Shown here: positions 1 to 9,709 of the stretch, one piece after another | Layout of the letters: each line of letters starts with the position of its first letter | How positions within the stretch are numbered: the stretch's first letter is position 1 | Assembly (NCBI GenBank): GCA_021846635.1 | Contig: JAJZWO010000003.1 | Span: 1 to 39,234 of the forward strand | Origin: Microcaldota archaeon | Lineage (GTDB): Archaea; Micrarchaeota; Micrarchaeia; Micrarchaeales; Micrarchaeaceae | Reading direction: 5' to 3' | DNA: 39,234 nt | Program-made: the position numbers and the translations under genes | Notes under the pieces: generated by a model | Told to the model about the DNA's origin: nothing | Seen by the model: only the letters and a program-made list of their open reading frames with translations | The model's database searches: none

Positions 1-85
1 CCGGTTGGCCTGTTGCATCACCAAATCAGCTCTTGATGTTTTGTAAACTCAAGACCGGCGCGATACCGGATTCCGCCACCCTGGC
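1..85 (-). tRNA. tRNA-Ser(TGA), 3' part cut off by window edge, with 41-nt intron at 37/38
   Basis: Reverse complement reads GCCAGGG-TG-GCG...CGC-G-CCGGT-CTTGAG-[intron, plus 7..47]-A-ACCGG. Anticodon stem CCGGT/ACCGG is perfect across the intron; anticodon TGA at 51..49. TATA-like box tttatatagc about 25-30 nt upstream on the minus strand. Confidence 0.78.
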
Positions 86-151
86 ACGGCTCTATATATA
101 ATGAAAAAGCTATATAAAAACCAAGCCTTGCTTCCGGGGAGGCAGCATTCA

Positions 152-2926
152 TCACTGCGCCTCCCTGAGCACTTTAGCCAGGACATAGTTCAGTACTCCT
201 CCTGCTTTGAAGTACTTCATCTCAAGGTCTGAATCCAGCCTGAGCGTAAGGTTTGCGCTCTTAGCTTTGCCATCCTTGCCTATATATAACATCTTCACAG
301 TTCCTTTGGGTTTGACGCTATCCTCTATTTCTATGGTTACCGGCTTCGACTGGTCTATCCCGAGCTCAATGAAGCCTTCCCCGTCGGCGAACTGGAATGG
401 CACCACGCCCATCCCTACCAGGTTGCTCCTGTGTATCCTCTCAAAACTTTTCGCAACAACAGCCTTTACCCCAAGGAGCATCGGCCCTTTCGCCGCCCAG
501 TCCCTTGAGCTTCCGGATCCGTACTCCTTGCTGCCGAAGACTATCAGGTTCCTGCCCTCCTTCCTGTACTGCATTGCAGCGTCGTATATGCTCATCTGCT
601 TTGCGTCAGGATAATGCAGCGTTATGCCACCCTGCGTTCCTTCCAGCATCAGGTTTTTTATCTTGACGTTTGCAAAAGTGCCGCGCATCATAACTTCGTG
701 GTTGCCCCTTCTCGCCCCGTAAGTGTTGAAGTCGTTCGTGTTCACCCCGTGCTCGATAAGGTACTTTCCGGCAGGGCTGTCGGCTTTGATTTCTCCAGCC
801 GGGCTTATGTGATCCGTCGAAGTAGAATCGCCGAAAACACCCAGTATCATCGCATCCTTTATCGGCTTCAGTTCCCTCTCTACTGCCGGGTCAAAATTCT
901 CGAAGAAAGGCGGCAGCCTTATGTACGTGCTATTCTCATCCCATGCGTACGTGTCCCCCTCCGGCGTAGAAAGATTGTTCCAGTAGTCGTTGACACCGAA
1001 TATGCGCTCATACTCCTTCCTGTACATGTCTGTGCCAACAACTTTCGACACTATTGCGTTTATCTCCTCATTTTTCGGCCATATATCTTTTAGGAATACC
1101 TCCTTTCCATCTTTTCCTACCCCTAACGGCTCCTTTGTGAGATCCTTCATCACGGTTCCGGCTATTCCGAAAGCAATCACGAGCGGGGGCGACATAAGGT
1201 AGTTTGCGCTTACCTCAGAATGTATCCTTGCCTCGTAGTTCCTGTTTCCGGAGAGGACGCTTGCAGTTGCTATCTTCGCGCTTTCTATCGCAGATGCAAT
1301 TGGCTTGCCAAGCGGTCCGCTGTTTCCTATGCATGTCGTGCATCCGAACCCTACCAGCGAGTAGCCCAGTTCTGCGAGAGGCTCAATCAAGCCAGCCTTC
1401 TCAAGATAGTCTATCACAACCCTTGATCCCGGGGCGAGGCTGGTCTTCACTTTTTTCGTATCCACCTTCAAGCCCATATTAATCGCGTTCCTAGCGAGAA
1501 GCCCTGCGCCAACCATGACAAACGGGTTGCTGGTGTTTGTGCAGCTAGTTATGGCGGATATCACCACATCTCCATCAGACAGCGTGCCTTCGCTTCCGTC
1601 CTCATAAGCTATCTTTGCTGATTTCCTGCTCTGATGGGAAGCTACGTCTATCCTCTTCTCGGTAGATGCATCGCTCTCATTCTTCCAGCGCGCTTCATCC
1701 TTCTCGTTCAGTTTCCCTTTCTCACCGTCAAGGAATGCCTCGCTGAAAGTTTTTCCTATATCCGCAAGCTCAACCTGCTGCTTGGGCTGGCTTGGCCCAG
1801 AGACGCTTGGTTTCACGCTTCCAAGGTCAAGTTCAACGACCGACGAATACTCAACATTGCTGTAGTCCAAGTTATACATGCCCTGCTTCTCGTAGTATTT
1901 TCTCACAATCTCCGTCTGCTCCCGGCTCCTTCCCGTTGCTTCCATGTATTTTACGGTCTCGTCATCTACGGCAAAAAGCGATATTGTGGCTCCATACTCT
2001 GGGCACATGTTTGAGGTGGTAGCCCTGTCAGGGAGAGTGAGCGTCCTGACCCCATCGCCGAAGAACTCTACGAATTTGCCAACGACTCCGTGCTCCCTGA
2101 GCATCCTTGTCACTGTCAGCGCAAGGTCGGTTGCGGTGACTCCCTCCGATAGCTTTCCAGTGAGCTTCATTCCAACAACCTTCGGGTTCGGTATCACCAC
2201 TGGCTGATTGAGTAGCGCAGCCTCGGCTTCTATCCCGCCAACTCCGAAACCAACAACTCCCAAGCCGTTTATCATTGTTGTGTGCGAGTCTGTTCCTACA
2301 AGCGTATCAGGATATGCAACACTCTTCCCGTCCTTATCAGATACTGTTACGCAAGTTGCAAGCTTCTCCAGATTGACCTGGTGGCATATGCCTCCGGAAG
2401 GCGGCACCACCCCGAACCTTTCGAAAGCCTTCCCTGCCCATTTTATAAGCATGTAGCGCTCCGAGTTTCTTTGCATTTCCCTCTCCTGATTTATGCGCAG
2501 CGCGTCAGGGTTGTTGTACATGTCGACCTGCACCGAATGGTCTATTATAAGGTCTACCGGCAGCAGTGGTTTTACAATCCTGGGATCCATCCCCTTCTGC
2601 TTTGCGTACTCCCTGAGCGCGGCTATGTCCACAACTGCCGGAACGCCAGTGAAGTCCTGCATCAGTATCCTTGAAACCTTGAACGGCAGGTCCACGTCCT
2701 CCGGGTTCTTTGGGTCCCACCTTGCGACTGCGCCGAAGTCCTTTTCGGTGATTTCAACTCCATCGAGGTTCCTGAGCATGGATTCCAGCATTATCCTCAT
2801 GGAGAACGGGAGCTTTGAAACATTTGCAATGCCTGCCTTCTCAAGCTTAGGAAGGGAGTAAAACCATACCTTTTTTCCACCTGCAGTTTCAAAAGAGTCC
2901 AAATAATCCGAATTTCTGATTTCCAT
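152..2926 (-). CDS. acnA: aconitate hydratase (AcnA/IRP type)
   Basis: 924 aa; motifs SAITSCTNTSNPFVMVGAGL, GFGCTTCIGNSGPL, GSKEYGSGSSRDWAAKGP. Confidence 0.97.
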   Translation of the reverse strand: MEIRNSDYLDSFETAGGKKVWFYSLPKLEKAGIANVSKLPFSMRIMLESMLRNLDGVEITEKDFGAVARWDPKNPEDVDLPFKVSRILMQDFTGVPAVVDIAALREYAKQKGMDPRIVKPLLPVDLIIDHSVQVDMYNNPDALRINQEREMQRNSERYMLIKWAGKAFERFGVVPPSGGICHQVNLEKLATCVTVSDKDGKSVAYPDTLVGTDSHTTMINGLGVVGFGVGGIEAEAALLNQPVVIPNPKVVGMKLTGKLSEGVTATDLALTVTRMLREHGVVGKFVEFFGDGVRTLTLPDRATTSNMCPEYGATISLFAVDDETVKYMEATGRSREQTEIVRKYYEKQGMYNLDYSNVEYSSVVELDLGSVKPSVSGPSQPKQQVELADIGKTFSEAFLDGEKGKLNEKDEARWKNESDASTEKRIDVASHQSRKSAKIAYEDGSEGTLSDGDVVISAITSCTNTSNPFVMVGAGLLARNAINMGLKVDTKKVKTSLAPGSRVVIDYLEKAGLIEPLAELGYSLVGFGCTTCIGNSGPLGKPIASAIESAKIATASVLSGNRNYEARIHSEVSANYLMSPPLVIAFGIAGTVMKDLTKEPLGVGKDGKEVFLKDIWPKNEEINAIVSKVVGTDMYRKEYERIFGVNDYWNNLSTPEGDTYAWDENSTYIRLPPFFENFDPAVERELKPIKDAMILGVFGDSTSTDHISPAGEIKADSPAGKYLIEHGVNTNDFNTYGARRGNHEVMMRGTFANVKIKNLMLEGTQGGITLHYPDAKQMSIYDAAMQYRKEGRNLIVFGSKEYGSGSSRDWAAKGPMLLGVKAVVAKSFERIHRSNLVGMGVVPFQFADGEGFIELGIDQSKPVTIEIEDSVKPKGTVKMLYIGKDGKAKSANLTLRLDSDLEMKYFKAGGVLNYVLAKVLREAQ

Positions 2927-3112
2927 GTATGCACCAAGTTAACTTTTGTTTCCGTATTTATAACTTTTCCTCTCTTTTGTTTGTATCCCTGGTTCTTTTT
3001 AGTCTTTGCAGCGAGAAAAGACAAACAATCAGTAATAAATATCTCAGGAGCGAATATGCAATCGTTGTGCATACCAAAGTTCTGCAACTAAATACAAATC
3101 AGGTGCAATTGC

Positions 3113-3415
3113 ATGGCCAACAACGATTCTGGGCCCAAATCCTGCCTTCTGCTTAAAGTGCACGGCGTCGTTCAGGGAGTCGGATACAGGTCACTCGTAG
3201 AATCTATCGCGAAGAAGCATGGCATACTCGGCTATGTGAAGAATCTTGAGGACGGCAGCGTGGAGGTGAAGGCCTTTGGCACAGACGCTAAACTCAAACT
3301 TTTCATGGAAGAGATAAACGTCTCATACGACCATGGGCCATCAGTTTTCAGCATAGAGGAAACAACTGCGCCTGTTGGCAACAGCATCCCTTCCGAATTC
3401 AAAGCGGTGTGGTAA
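3113..3415 (+). CDS. acylphosphatase
   Basis: 100 aa; VHGVVQGVGYRSLVESIAKKHGILGYVKNLEDGSVEV. Confidence 0.93.
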   Translation: MANNDSGPKSCLLLKVHGVVQGVGYRSLVESIAKKHGILGYVKNLEDGSVEVKAFGTDAKLKLFMEEINVSYDHGPSVFSIEETTAPVGNSIPSEFKAVW

Positions 3416-3416
3416 G

Positions 3417-4268
3417 TTGAGGATAAAATTTTCTACAGGCAACACGATACGAAAGCTCGCATACATAAATGAGTCGTTCTTCGTCTCCAGCTCAATGCCT
3501 GAAATAATGAAGCTGTATCCAATGCTCTACGGCAAGGATTTCTACAGGTCTACTCTGGCGGCCCACGCAATACACCGACTGGGAAAGGACAGGGAAGCAT
3601 TCTACAGCGCAGTTTTGCACGATAACCAGAAGCAGATAGAATCGCTCAATTCAAAAGAGGCAAAAAAGCTGGTTGACAAAGCCTCGATACCAATGATGAA
3701 CAGGTACAGCAACACATTCCGCTCATTTAAAAATTCATTCATACGTACATACAAGTCCGCTGCGCTGTTCGAGCCAGTGGTGCACAAAATCTTCGACATA
3801 GACCTGCCCAAGACGCTCGTTATAGTGCTGACAGAGAATATACACGGGAAGCTGTCGTGCAACATGCTTTACTACAACGCCGGAGAGACTGCAATATCCC
3901 TCACGATAAACCATAGGATAAAGGAGGACCCCGCGCTCGCAATAGGGGTTGTACTGCGCACAATTATACGCAACCGCATATTGCAAGGGGGCTTCCTCAA
4001 GCAGAAATCTGGAGATTCTTTGGCATTCGCAGATGCGCTTCTCGATTATTTTGCTCCAAACGGAATGCTTTCAGAGGGCATGCGCCTTTCAGGCAAGCGC
4101 CCAATTTCCGATTATATGAGGGAAAGCGCGAGCACATATCCATTCAGGGCTGCAATGTCGGAACGGCTTCTTCCGCATATGGAGGAGTACTATCTGAGGT
4201 TTGCATCAATGACCGTATGGAACTATCTGAAGATGACGGAATTTGCCGATTTCCTTGAAAACAGGTAA
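3417..4268 (+). CDS. conserved hypothetical protein
   Basis: Long ORF; likely TTG start at 3417 just after the acylphosphatase stop. No family recognised. Confidence 0.75.
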   Translation: MRIKFSTGNTIRKLAYINESFFVSSSMPEIMKLYPMLYGKDFYRSTLAAHAIHRLGKDREAFYSAVLHDNQKQIESLNSKEAKKLVDKASIPMMNRYSNTFRSFKNSFIRTYKSAALFEPVVHKIFDIDLPKTLVIVLTENIHGKLSCNMLYYNAGETAISLTINHRIKEDPALAIGVVLRTIIRNRILQGGFLKQKSGDSLAFADALLDYFAPNGMLSEGMRLSGKRPISDYMRESASTYPFRAAMSERLLPHMEEYYLRFASMTVWNYLKMTEFADFLENR

Positions 4269-6293
4269 TCAAACCACAAACTCCCTAATGCCTGTGCGCA
4301 TTACCTCCGACGCACTGACGACCCGCGCCACATTCGGCAAAGCGCTTCTGTATTCTTCTACGTGGGAATCGTTGACAACCACTATCGTCCTGGCGAAACT
4401 TCTATTTCGAGACGCTATCATCCTTATGCTATCCCCTATGGCCTTCCTCCCGGTTTCATACTCTATCGCTACCCTCCTGCCCCTTGAATAGGCTATCAGG
4501 TCCGGTCCGTTAGAGTTGTTGTATATACGGCACCAAAGCCCAGACAATGCGGCGCTTTCGGCTATCTTTTTCACCATTACTGCGTGTTCGGCGCTCTGGT
4601 TGCTCTTCCTCATTATCCACCTTTCATTTGCTCCATTGAGCTTGAAATCAAACATTTCAACCTTTCCTGAATTCAGCAACAAATACAGCGTGCGGCTGGC
4701 CTGCGCGTTGCCCTCTCCAACCACGTCCTTCAAAAGTACTGGCTCGGCAAGCTTCTCATACAAGGAGCCTTGGAAACCCTCATTATGCTCTTGAGTGTAA
4801 TGGAGCCTGTGCACCCTTATCACGGTAGGGGTTTCAATCGAGCCGCCAGCCACAATCGCCTGACCTACGCCAAGCCTCGCCATCATGCTCTTAACTTCCT
4901 GCAGGCTCTGCGTACCTCCTGAAACTATGTTGGCTATGTAATTAAGGTCTGAAGGCTCTTTTGATCTGAAAGCTACCAGAGTGCCCGCATTGCTTATTAT
5001 CTGCTTGCTGAGCTCGGAAGCGTTGTGCGCCACCAGCACTACTGCATATCCAAACTTTCTTCCCTCTTCCATGATGCTGTTCACTATTTCCGCAGAAGCC
5101 CCCGAGCTCTCTATCATAGACCTGCCCTCATCTATCATTATGTACATTCGCGGCATGCTTCCGATTTTCGCTTCGGGCATCCTTGAATATAACCTCTTGA
5201 GCAGCTCTTCAATGTAGAGCATTTTCGCGTCAGCTCCGTATATGCGCGACAGGTCGAAGGAATTCACGCCGCTGAGAACCTCTCTTATCTGGAAACCGCC
5301 TCCTGAAAATGTGCCGTAGTCAAGTTCCTCCACCCTGTCCTTTATCTGATAGAGCCTGTTCTTCTCAGCTGCCGATCTCGATCTTCTTATGAATATGTTT
5401 ATTTCTGCGACCAAATCCCTTATTGCCGGTTCTCTTCCAGCTCCTCTGAACTTCCTGTACGTGTACAGTATGCACTGGTTCAATTTCAGCCTTTGCAGGT
5501 ATCCGAGAGAGTATGTCCTAGCTATAGAATAGGAAACCTCCCTGGCCCTGGCCTTCTCCGAAGCCCCGTCGAGCGACAGGAGGTTTATTCCAGAAATTGA
5601 AGAGTCGTGCGTCCTCCCACCAAGTGCGGATACCATGCCATGGTGCTCTCCATGTGCATCAAACATTACTATCGGAACACCCAAGCCGCATATGCCCCTG
5701 GCTATAGTCTCGAGCATTGTGCTTTTCCCGTAGCCTGATGAGCCTACAATTACAATGTGCCTGTTTGCGGACCGTGCCGCATCAAGTGTCAGCTTTCCCC
5801 TGGCCTTTACCCATTTCCATCCGTTTTCCCCTGAATACTGGAGCGAAGCCCTGCTTATTCTTACAGTAGCAGAATGCGAAGAAGCCAGCCTGTAAAGTCT
5901 GTGCCCGAGTATGATTAAGCCACGCTTAACCAGGAGTTTTCTGAAAGGCCTAGAGGCAATCCCTTTCAGGGCCTCCAAAAAAGCAAAAATATTTACCCTG
6001 TGGGGTGGGAGAGGACCCATCCCTGCTTCGTCGTGCGCCAGGCCAGACTCGTGCACCCCAGAGGCATCAACCTTTACCTCAATGGCGTATCTCTTTCCGA
6101 GCCCCTTGTTTGCATATTGCCTGGCGACCTCGAATGCGCGCAATACGCTTCTGACGTGTTCCGCAACCTGCGAAACTACCACATCGGCGATTTCGTCATT
6201 GAGATATACCTTCGTGCATTCCTCTTTTACAATGCTTCTTAGAGCTTTGTCAAGCCCTGCTTCCGCTAACTCCCTTTCTTTTCTTTCTCCCAT
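4269..6293 (-). CDS. HerA/DUF87-family ATPase with C-terminal PD-(D/E)XK-nuclease-like region
   Basis: Walker A GSSGYGKST, FDAHGEHHG, Walker B-like MYIMIDEG; C-terminal GPDLIAYSRGRRVAIEYETGRK. ATG at 6293 preceded by GGTGG-N4. Confidence 0.82.
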   Translation of the reverse strand: MGERKERELAEAGLDKALRSIVKEECTKVYLNDEIADVVVSQVAEHVRSVLRAFEVARQYANKGLGKRYAIEVKVDASGVHESGLAHDEAGMGPLPPHRVNIFAFLEALKGIASRPFRKLLVKRGLIILGHRLYRLASSHSATVRISRASLQYSGENGWKWVKARGKLTLDAARSANRHIVIVGSSGYGKSTMLETIARGICGLGVPIVMFDAHGEHHGMVSALGGRTHDSSISGINLLSLDGASEKARAREVSYSIARTYSLGYLQRLKLNQCILYTYRKFRGAGREPAIRDLVAEINIFIRRSRSAAEKNRLYQIKDRVEELDYGTFSGGGFQIREVLSGVNSFDLSRIYGADAKMLYIEELLKRLYSRMPEAKIGSMPRMYIMIDEGRSMIESSGASAEIVNSIMEEGRKFGYAVVLVAHNASELSKQIISNAGTLVAFRSKEPSDLNYIANIVSGGTQSLQEVKSMMARLGVGQAIVAGGSIETPTVIRVHRLHYTQEHNEGFQGSLYEKLAEPVLLKDVVGEGNAQASRTLYLLLNSGKVEMFDFKLNGANERWIMRKSNQSAEHAVMVKKIAESAALSGLWCRIYNNSNGPDLIAYSRGRRVAIEYETGRKAIGDSIRMIASRNRSFARTIVVVNDSHVEEYRSALPNVARVVSASEVMRTGIREFVV

Positions 6294-6298
6294 TGCAC

Positions 6299-6482
6299 CA
6301 CCTGGAAAACAAGTCGGCCAAGCCACATCCGTTTTATAGAGCGTCGGCACGCATTTTCCATATATTTTACTCCGAGAAATTATTTATACTTTACTACACA
6401 GATATGTAATTAAGGAAAAGGTTTAAATATTTTGCCGGAGAAATACAATCGCCGGAGAAATCCGGCACACCTGGAAAACAAG
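6299..6482. repeat. 15-bp direct repeat cacctggaaaacaag at 6299-6313 and 6468-6482
   Basis: Exact copies; the first spans the ATPase RBS region on the opposite strand. Confidence 0.8.
6422..6429 (+). promoter_or_regulatory. TATA box (TTTAAATA) for candidate small RNA
   Basis: ggtttaaatatttt about 25 nt before a hairpin-starting sequence; no plus-strand CDS follows. Confidence 0.4.
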
Positions 6483-6505
6483 GCGGCTTTGCCGCCTTTA
6501 ATATT
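6451..6505 (+). ncRNA. candidate two-hairpin small RNA
   Basis: GCCGGA-GAAA-TCCGGC (6451-6466, GNRA loop), linker acacctggaaaac, AAGGCGGC-TTT-GCCGCCTT (6480-6498), then T-rich tail. Confidence 0.35.
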
Positions 6506-6565
6506 TCTGCTAAACCAGTCCAAAGTTGCATGCTGCGGCCGGTGCACAAATTAGCGTGCTAACTC

Positions 6566-7618
6566 TCATTCGAGTGAACTATCATCTAAGATTTTTTGGA
6601 AGGAAGAGCTCTTAATTTCGTAAACTCCGTCTTTTACCTCGTTTTTCCCTGGATAGTTCTCTATCGAAAACGATACTGGGGAGTCGTCAAGGTACGATTC
6701 CCATGACTTGCTGCTTGAAGTGATCAGCATGAACCTGCCACCCGCCTTCAATGTTCCTATAATTACCAATGGCCTTCCCTGGTACTCATTGACGTTATTC
6801 TTGCCTAGCGCAATCTCCACATACTCTCTGTTTTGGCTTTCTACATCGTCTTCGTAGTGGCTATCGAACTTTTCGTACACCTTTTCGGCCTTCTCCTTTG
6901 TAATATCAGCAATCTTCATCAGTTCCAGTTTTCCCAGCCTTCTCGACACATTGAAATTTAATATAGCTACAACCGTTTCGCCATCCTCAACAACAAATGC
7001 CCTCGTGCCAGATTCGTCATAATACTCTCCGAAGAGCGATCCGGGCACTGCTTTCACACGCGTCTTCGAAGAATCGTATATGTAAAATCTTGCGTCTTTT
7101 ACATTTCCATAATAAGTCCCAGCCCCATGCATGTCATTCTCAAGTTTTCTCACATCCCTGTCCTTGAATCCTTCGAATATGTAGACCTTACCGCCGCAGT
7201 ACACCCCATCCCTTATGTATCTTTCTATCTCCTCCCCAAACTCCGCATCTATATCACCTAAGCATACGATGTAGTCCTCCTCAATGTCCGCATAATTATT
7301 AGAGATAGACAGGAAGTCATCATGCCTGTAATGTATGTCCCCGTGCTTCATGTCCTTAAGTATCATAAATGCTTCCTTTGCGGCTATGTACTCCTCATTA
7401 GCGAAATCACCTTCTGCTAAAACCCTTATGAATCCCTTCGTCCTGGAATCCGATGGGTTGTCAGTCAATATCGAATCGAAGTGCTTTATCATAAGCATCC
7501 TTGGGGGGCCTATGATATCAAAAGCCTCTGCTATCTCCTTCATGCCCTCATTTTGCCTCAGCAGCTCCGTCTTATCCCTGTCGACGTTTTCCCCATTCGC
7601 TGTTTTGAAAGGCATCAA
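6566..7618 (-). CDS. hypothetical protein
   Basis: 350-aa ORF; no recognised family. Confidence 0.75.
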   Translation of the reverse strand: MMPFKTANGENVDRDKTELLRQNEGMKEIAEAFDIIGPPRMLMIKHFDSILTDNPSDSRTKGFIRVLAEGDFANEEYIAAKEAFMILKDMKHGDIHYRHDDFLSISNNYADIEEDYIVCLGDIDAEFGEEIERYIRDGVYCGGKVYIFEGFKDRDVRKLENDMHGAGTYYGNVKDARFYIYDSSKTRVKAVPGSLFGEYYDESGTRAFVVEDGETVVAILNFNVSRRLGKLELMKIADITKEKAEKVYEKFDSHYEDDVESQNREYVEIALGKNNVNEYQGRPLVIIGTLKAGGRFMLITSSSKSWESYLDDSPVSFSIENYPGKNEVKDGVYEIKSSSFQKILDDSSLE

Positions 7619-7653
7619 AATCAGAATATAATTTGTGAATCCAGATATATATC

Positions 7654-8376
7654 CTATTCGTCCGCATGTATCCTTCCCAAAATTTCCGAAAGAGACCCGT
7701 CCTTCCTAAGGTTCGCTATGTAGGATTCGACTCCAGATGCGCTTGCCTCGGCAATCTTGTTTGCAATTCCCCCTGACACATCCATACCTGATTTGCGGAA
7801 TATTATTCCAGCAGGGTCCAAATTGTCTATCCTGCTCACTATGCTGCCATCCTTCATTTCGATTCCGTCTATGTCGCTGCAGTACACTGCCATCTTTGCG
7901 CCTATGCTGCGCGAAATGTCGGACACTATAGCATCGCCTGAAAGCACTGACAGGCCCATCTCTGTATCTATAGGCCCGTCGGAGTGCATGAAAGGCATAA
8001 AACCCCTATCAAGGTAGTCAACAATCGCGCTGTAATCCGATTTGTATATCTTTCCGTCGCGCGTTCTTACCATAGTGTTTACTGGCAAGTACATTGCTGG
8101 AAATTGGTTTGAGACAAGCTCGCGTAGGGTCACCATTGCCGATTCCACTATCTTATACCTAAGATAGGCCCACGCCTCCTGGTTGTCGTTCAGCCTGCTT
8201 ATCCTTCGCTCCATAGCTATCTGGTGCCCTATGTACCCCGCGCCCTGCACTATTACAAAACGGATGTCCCTCCTTAATTCACGCACGAGCCTTTTCGCTA
8301 CTTCCTCGCCAAAGTATTCGCCGGTGGCCTTGTCGCTCACTGCAGCGCCCCCCACCTTCAATACTACTGTGTACAG
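7654..8376 (-). CDS. amino-acid-kinase family, isopentenyl phosphate kinase-like
   Basis: VVLKVGGAAVSDK, VQGAGYIGH, SGDAIVSDIS, YCSDIDGI, DVSGGIANKI. Start proposed as CTG at 8376 (GGTGA-N4); TTG at 8388 is the alternative. Confidence 0.8.
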   Translation of the reverse strand: MYTVVLKVGGAAVSDKATGEYFGEEVAKRLVRELRRDIRFVIVQGAGYIGHQIAMERRISRLNDNQEAWAYLRYKIVESAMVTLRELVSNQFPAMYLPVNTMVRTRDGKIYKSDYSAIVDYLDRGFMPFMHSDGPIDTEMGLSVLSGDAIVSDISRSIGAKMAVYCSDIDGIEMKDGSIVSRIDNLDPAGIIFRKSGMDVSGGIANKIAEASASGVESYIANLRKDGSLSEILGRIHADE

Positions 8377-8380
8377 TCCA

Positions 8381-9709
8381 TCACCCAAGCTCTGCCGCGA
8401 ACGCATCCCTGTCAAACCTGTAATCAATGTACTTGGTTATGTAAGCTATGTCGTCAAGTGCGCTCCCTAAGCATGAGCTCGCGCCAGGCGAAGGCGTTAT
8501 GTTGAATATCATCCCCTCCTTCTGAAGTTTTGCCTCTCCAAGCACAAGCGTACCCTTGTTCTCATCCACTATCTGCGGTCTTATGCCTCCTGTAGTCCTG
8601 TCTATCCATACATCGTCGTATTTTATTTTTGGTATTATTTTTTTAGCCTCGTTGTCTACAAACCTGTGCTTTCCCACTACCGGAAGAGAATATGCCATGT
8701 TGCTGTCTATTATTCGTTTTATGTCCTCGTTCATCAGTATCCTGTTTATTGCTGCGATATTCTTCGCGTCGGTATTGAAGGTGCGTATGTAATCAGGTAT
8801 GGTCTCCGGATGGCCTTTTTCCAGTTCGACCTCCAGCGTTACGGTTGGGCCATATCTTATCACATCCGGGTTGGTTATGTCGGGATCGGCGTGTATCGCG
8901 GCGAAAGGTATCCCCCCATGCTGTACCCTGTAGACCTTTCCCCTAAGGAGCCTCTTCGAAAAATAATAACCGCCACCTATCGCCAGTATGGAGAGGCCTT
9001 TGTCGTAGCCAAGTTTTTTTGCGAAATAAAGGCTGTATGTTCCGGCTTCAAATGCCACAAATGAGGCCTTGAAGGTGCCGCCGTGCGTGTGCACGGTATA
9101 ATAGTCGTCGCCCCTCTCCACCTTTGTAACAGGGGTGTTGAATCTTGCTTCTATCCTCTTTCCCTTTGAGACGAGCGCATTCCTTAGGAAAGTCTCGGCA
9201 ACGTTGCCGAAGTTGAGCATGTACCCCATGTCAGACAGCAGGGCGCTCACCTTCTCATCCTTTGCCCTTCCCTTGATGGTTCGCGGCTCAAGTGCCTCTA
9301 GCTCCTTTCTTCCTATAACTTTAAGCCCAGGGTAGCCTGAGCTTATGCTCTCATAAGTCTTTGCTAGCGACTCTGCCTCCTCCTCGCCAACTCCGAGCAC
9401 CATCTTCTGGCACTTTTGTATTACCTTCTCCCTTTCGTAATCCTCCACGAACTTCTTTGTGTAGTTGAGGAGAAATGTTGCCTCCTGCTTGACTTTCAGC
9501 GCCTTTTCAGGGGAATAGTTAGTTTCTACATCTCCAACATGCAGGGTCTGGGAGTTGCTCCTTGCGCTCGAGTTCAGCGTTGCGAGCTTGTCGTATTTTT
9601 CGAGCAGCAATATGCTTTTTATGTCCGTGTATCTGCTTGCGGCGAACAGCAGCGCAGATCCTGTTATCCCCCCTCCAACAATAATCAAATCGTAAACTTT
9701 CTCCATCAC
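8381..9709 (-). CDS. mqo: FAD-dependent oxidoreductase, malate:quinone oxidoreductase-like
   Basis: N-terminal DLIIVGGGITGSALLFAASRY; NSSARSNSQTLHVGDVETNY; C-terminal ITPSPGASSCLG. Confidence 0.82.
   Translation of the reverse strand: MMEKVYDLIIVGGGITGSALLFAASRYTDIKSILLLEKYDKLATLNSSARSNSQTLHVGDVETNYSPEKALKVKQEATFLLNYTKKFVEDYEREKVIQKCQKMVLGVGEEEAESLAKTYESISSGYPGLKVIGRKELEALEPRTIKGRAKDEKVSALLSDMGYMLNFGNVAETFLRNALVSKGKRIEARFNTPVTKVERGDDYYTVHTHGGTFKASFVAFEAGTYSLYFAKKLGYDKGLSILAIGGGYYFSKRLLRGKVYRVQHGGIPFAAIHADPDITNPDVIRYGPTVTLEVELEKGHPETIPDYIRTFNTDAKNIAAINRILMNEDIKRIIDSNMAYSLPVVGKHRFVDNEAKKIIPKIKYDDVWIDRTTGGIRPQIVDENKGTLVLGEAKLQKEGMIFNITPSPGASSCLGSALDDIAYITKYIDYRFDRDAFAAELG

Noticed and set aside
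207-2861. Many plus-strand ORFs opposite aconitase
   Set aside because: Antisense shadows of a strongly conserved gene; no recognisable protein content.
2797-3087. 96-aa minus ORF at the aconitase 5' end
   Set aside because: Low-complexity intergenic extension overlapping the aconitase start in another frame.
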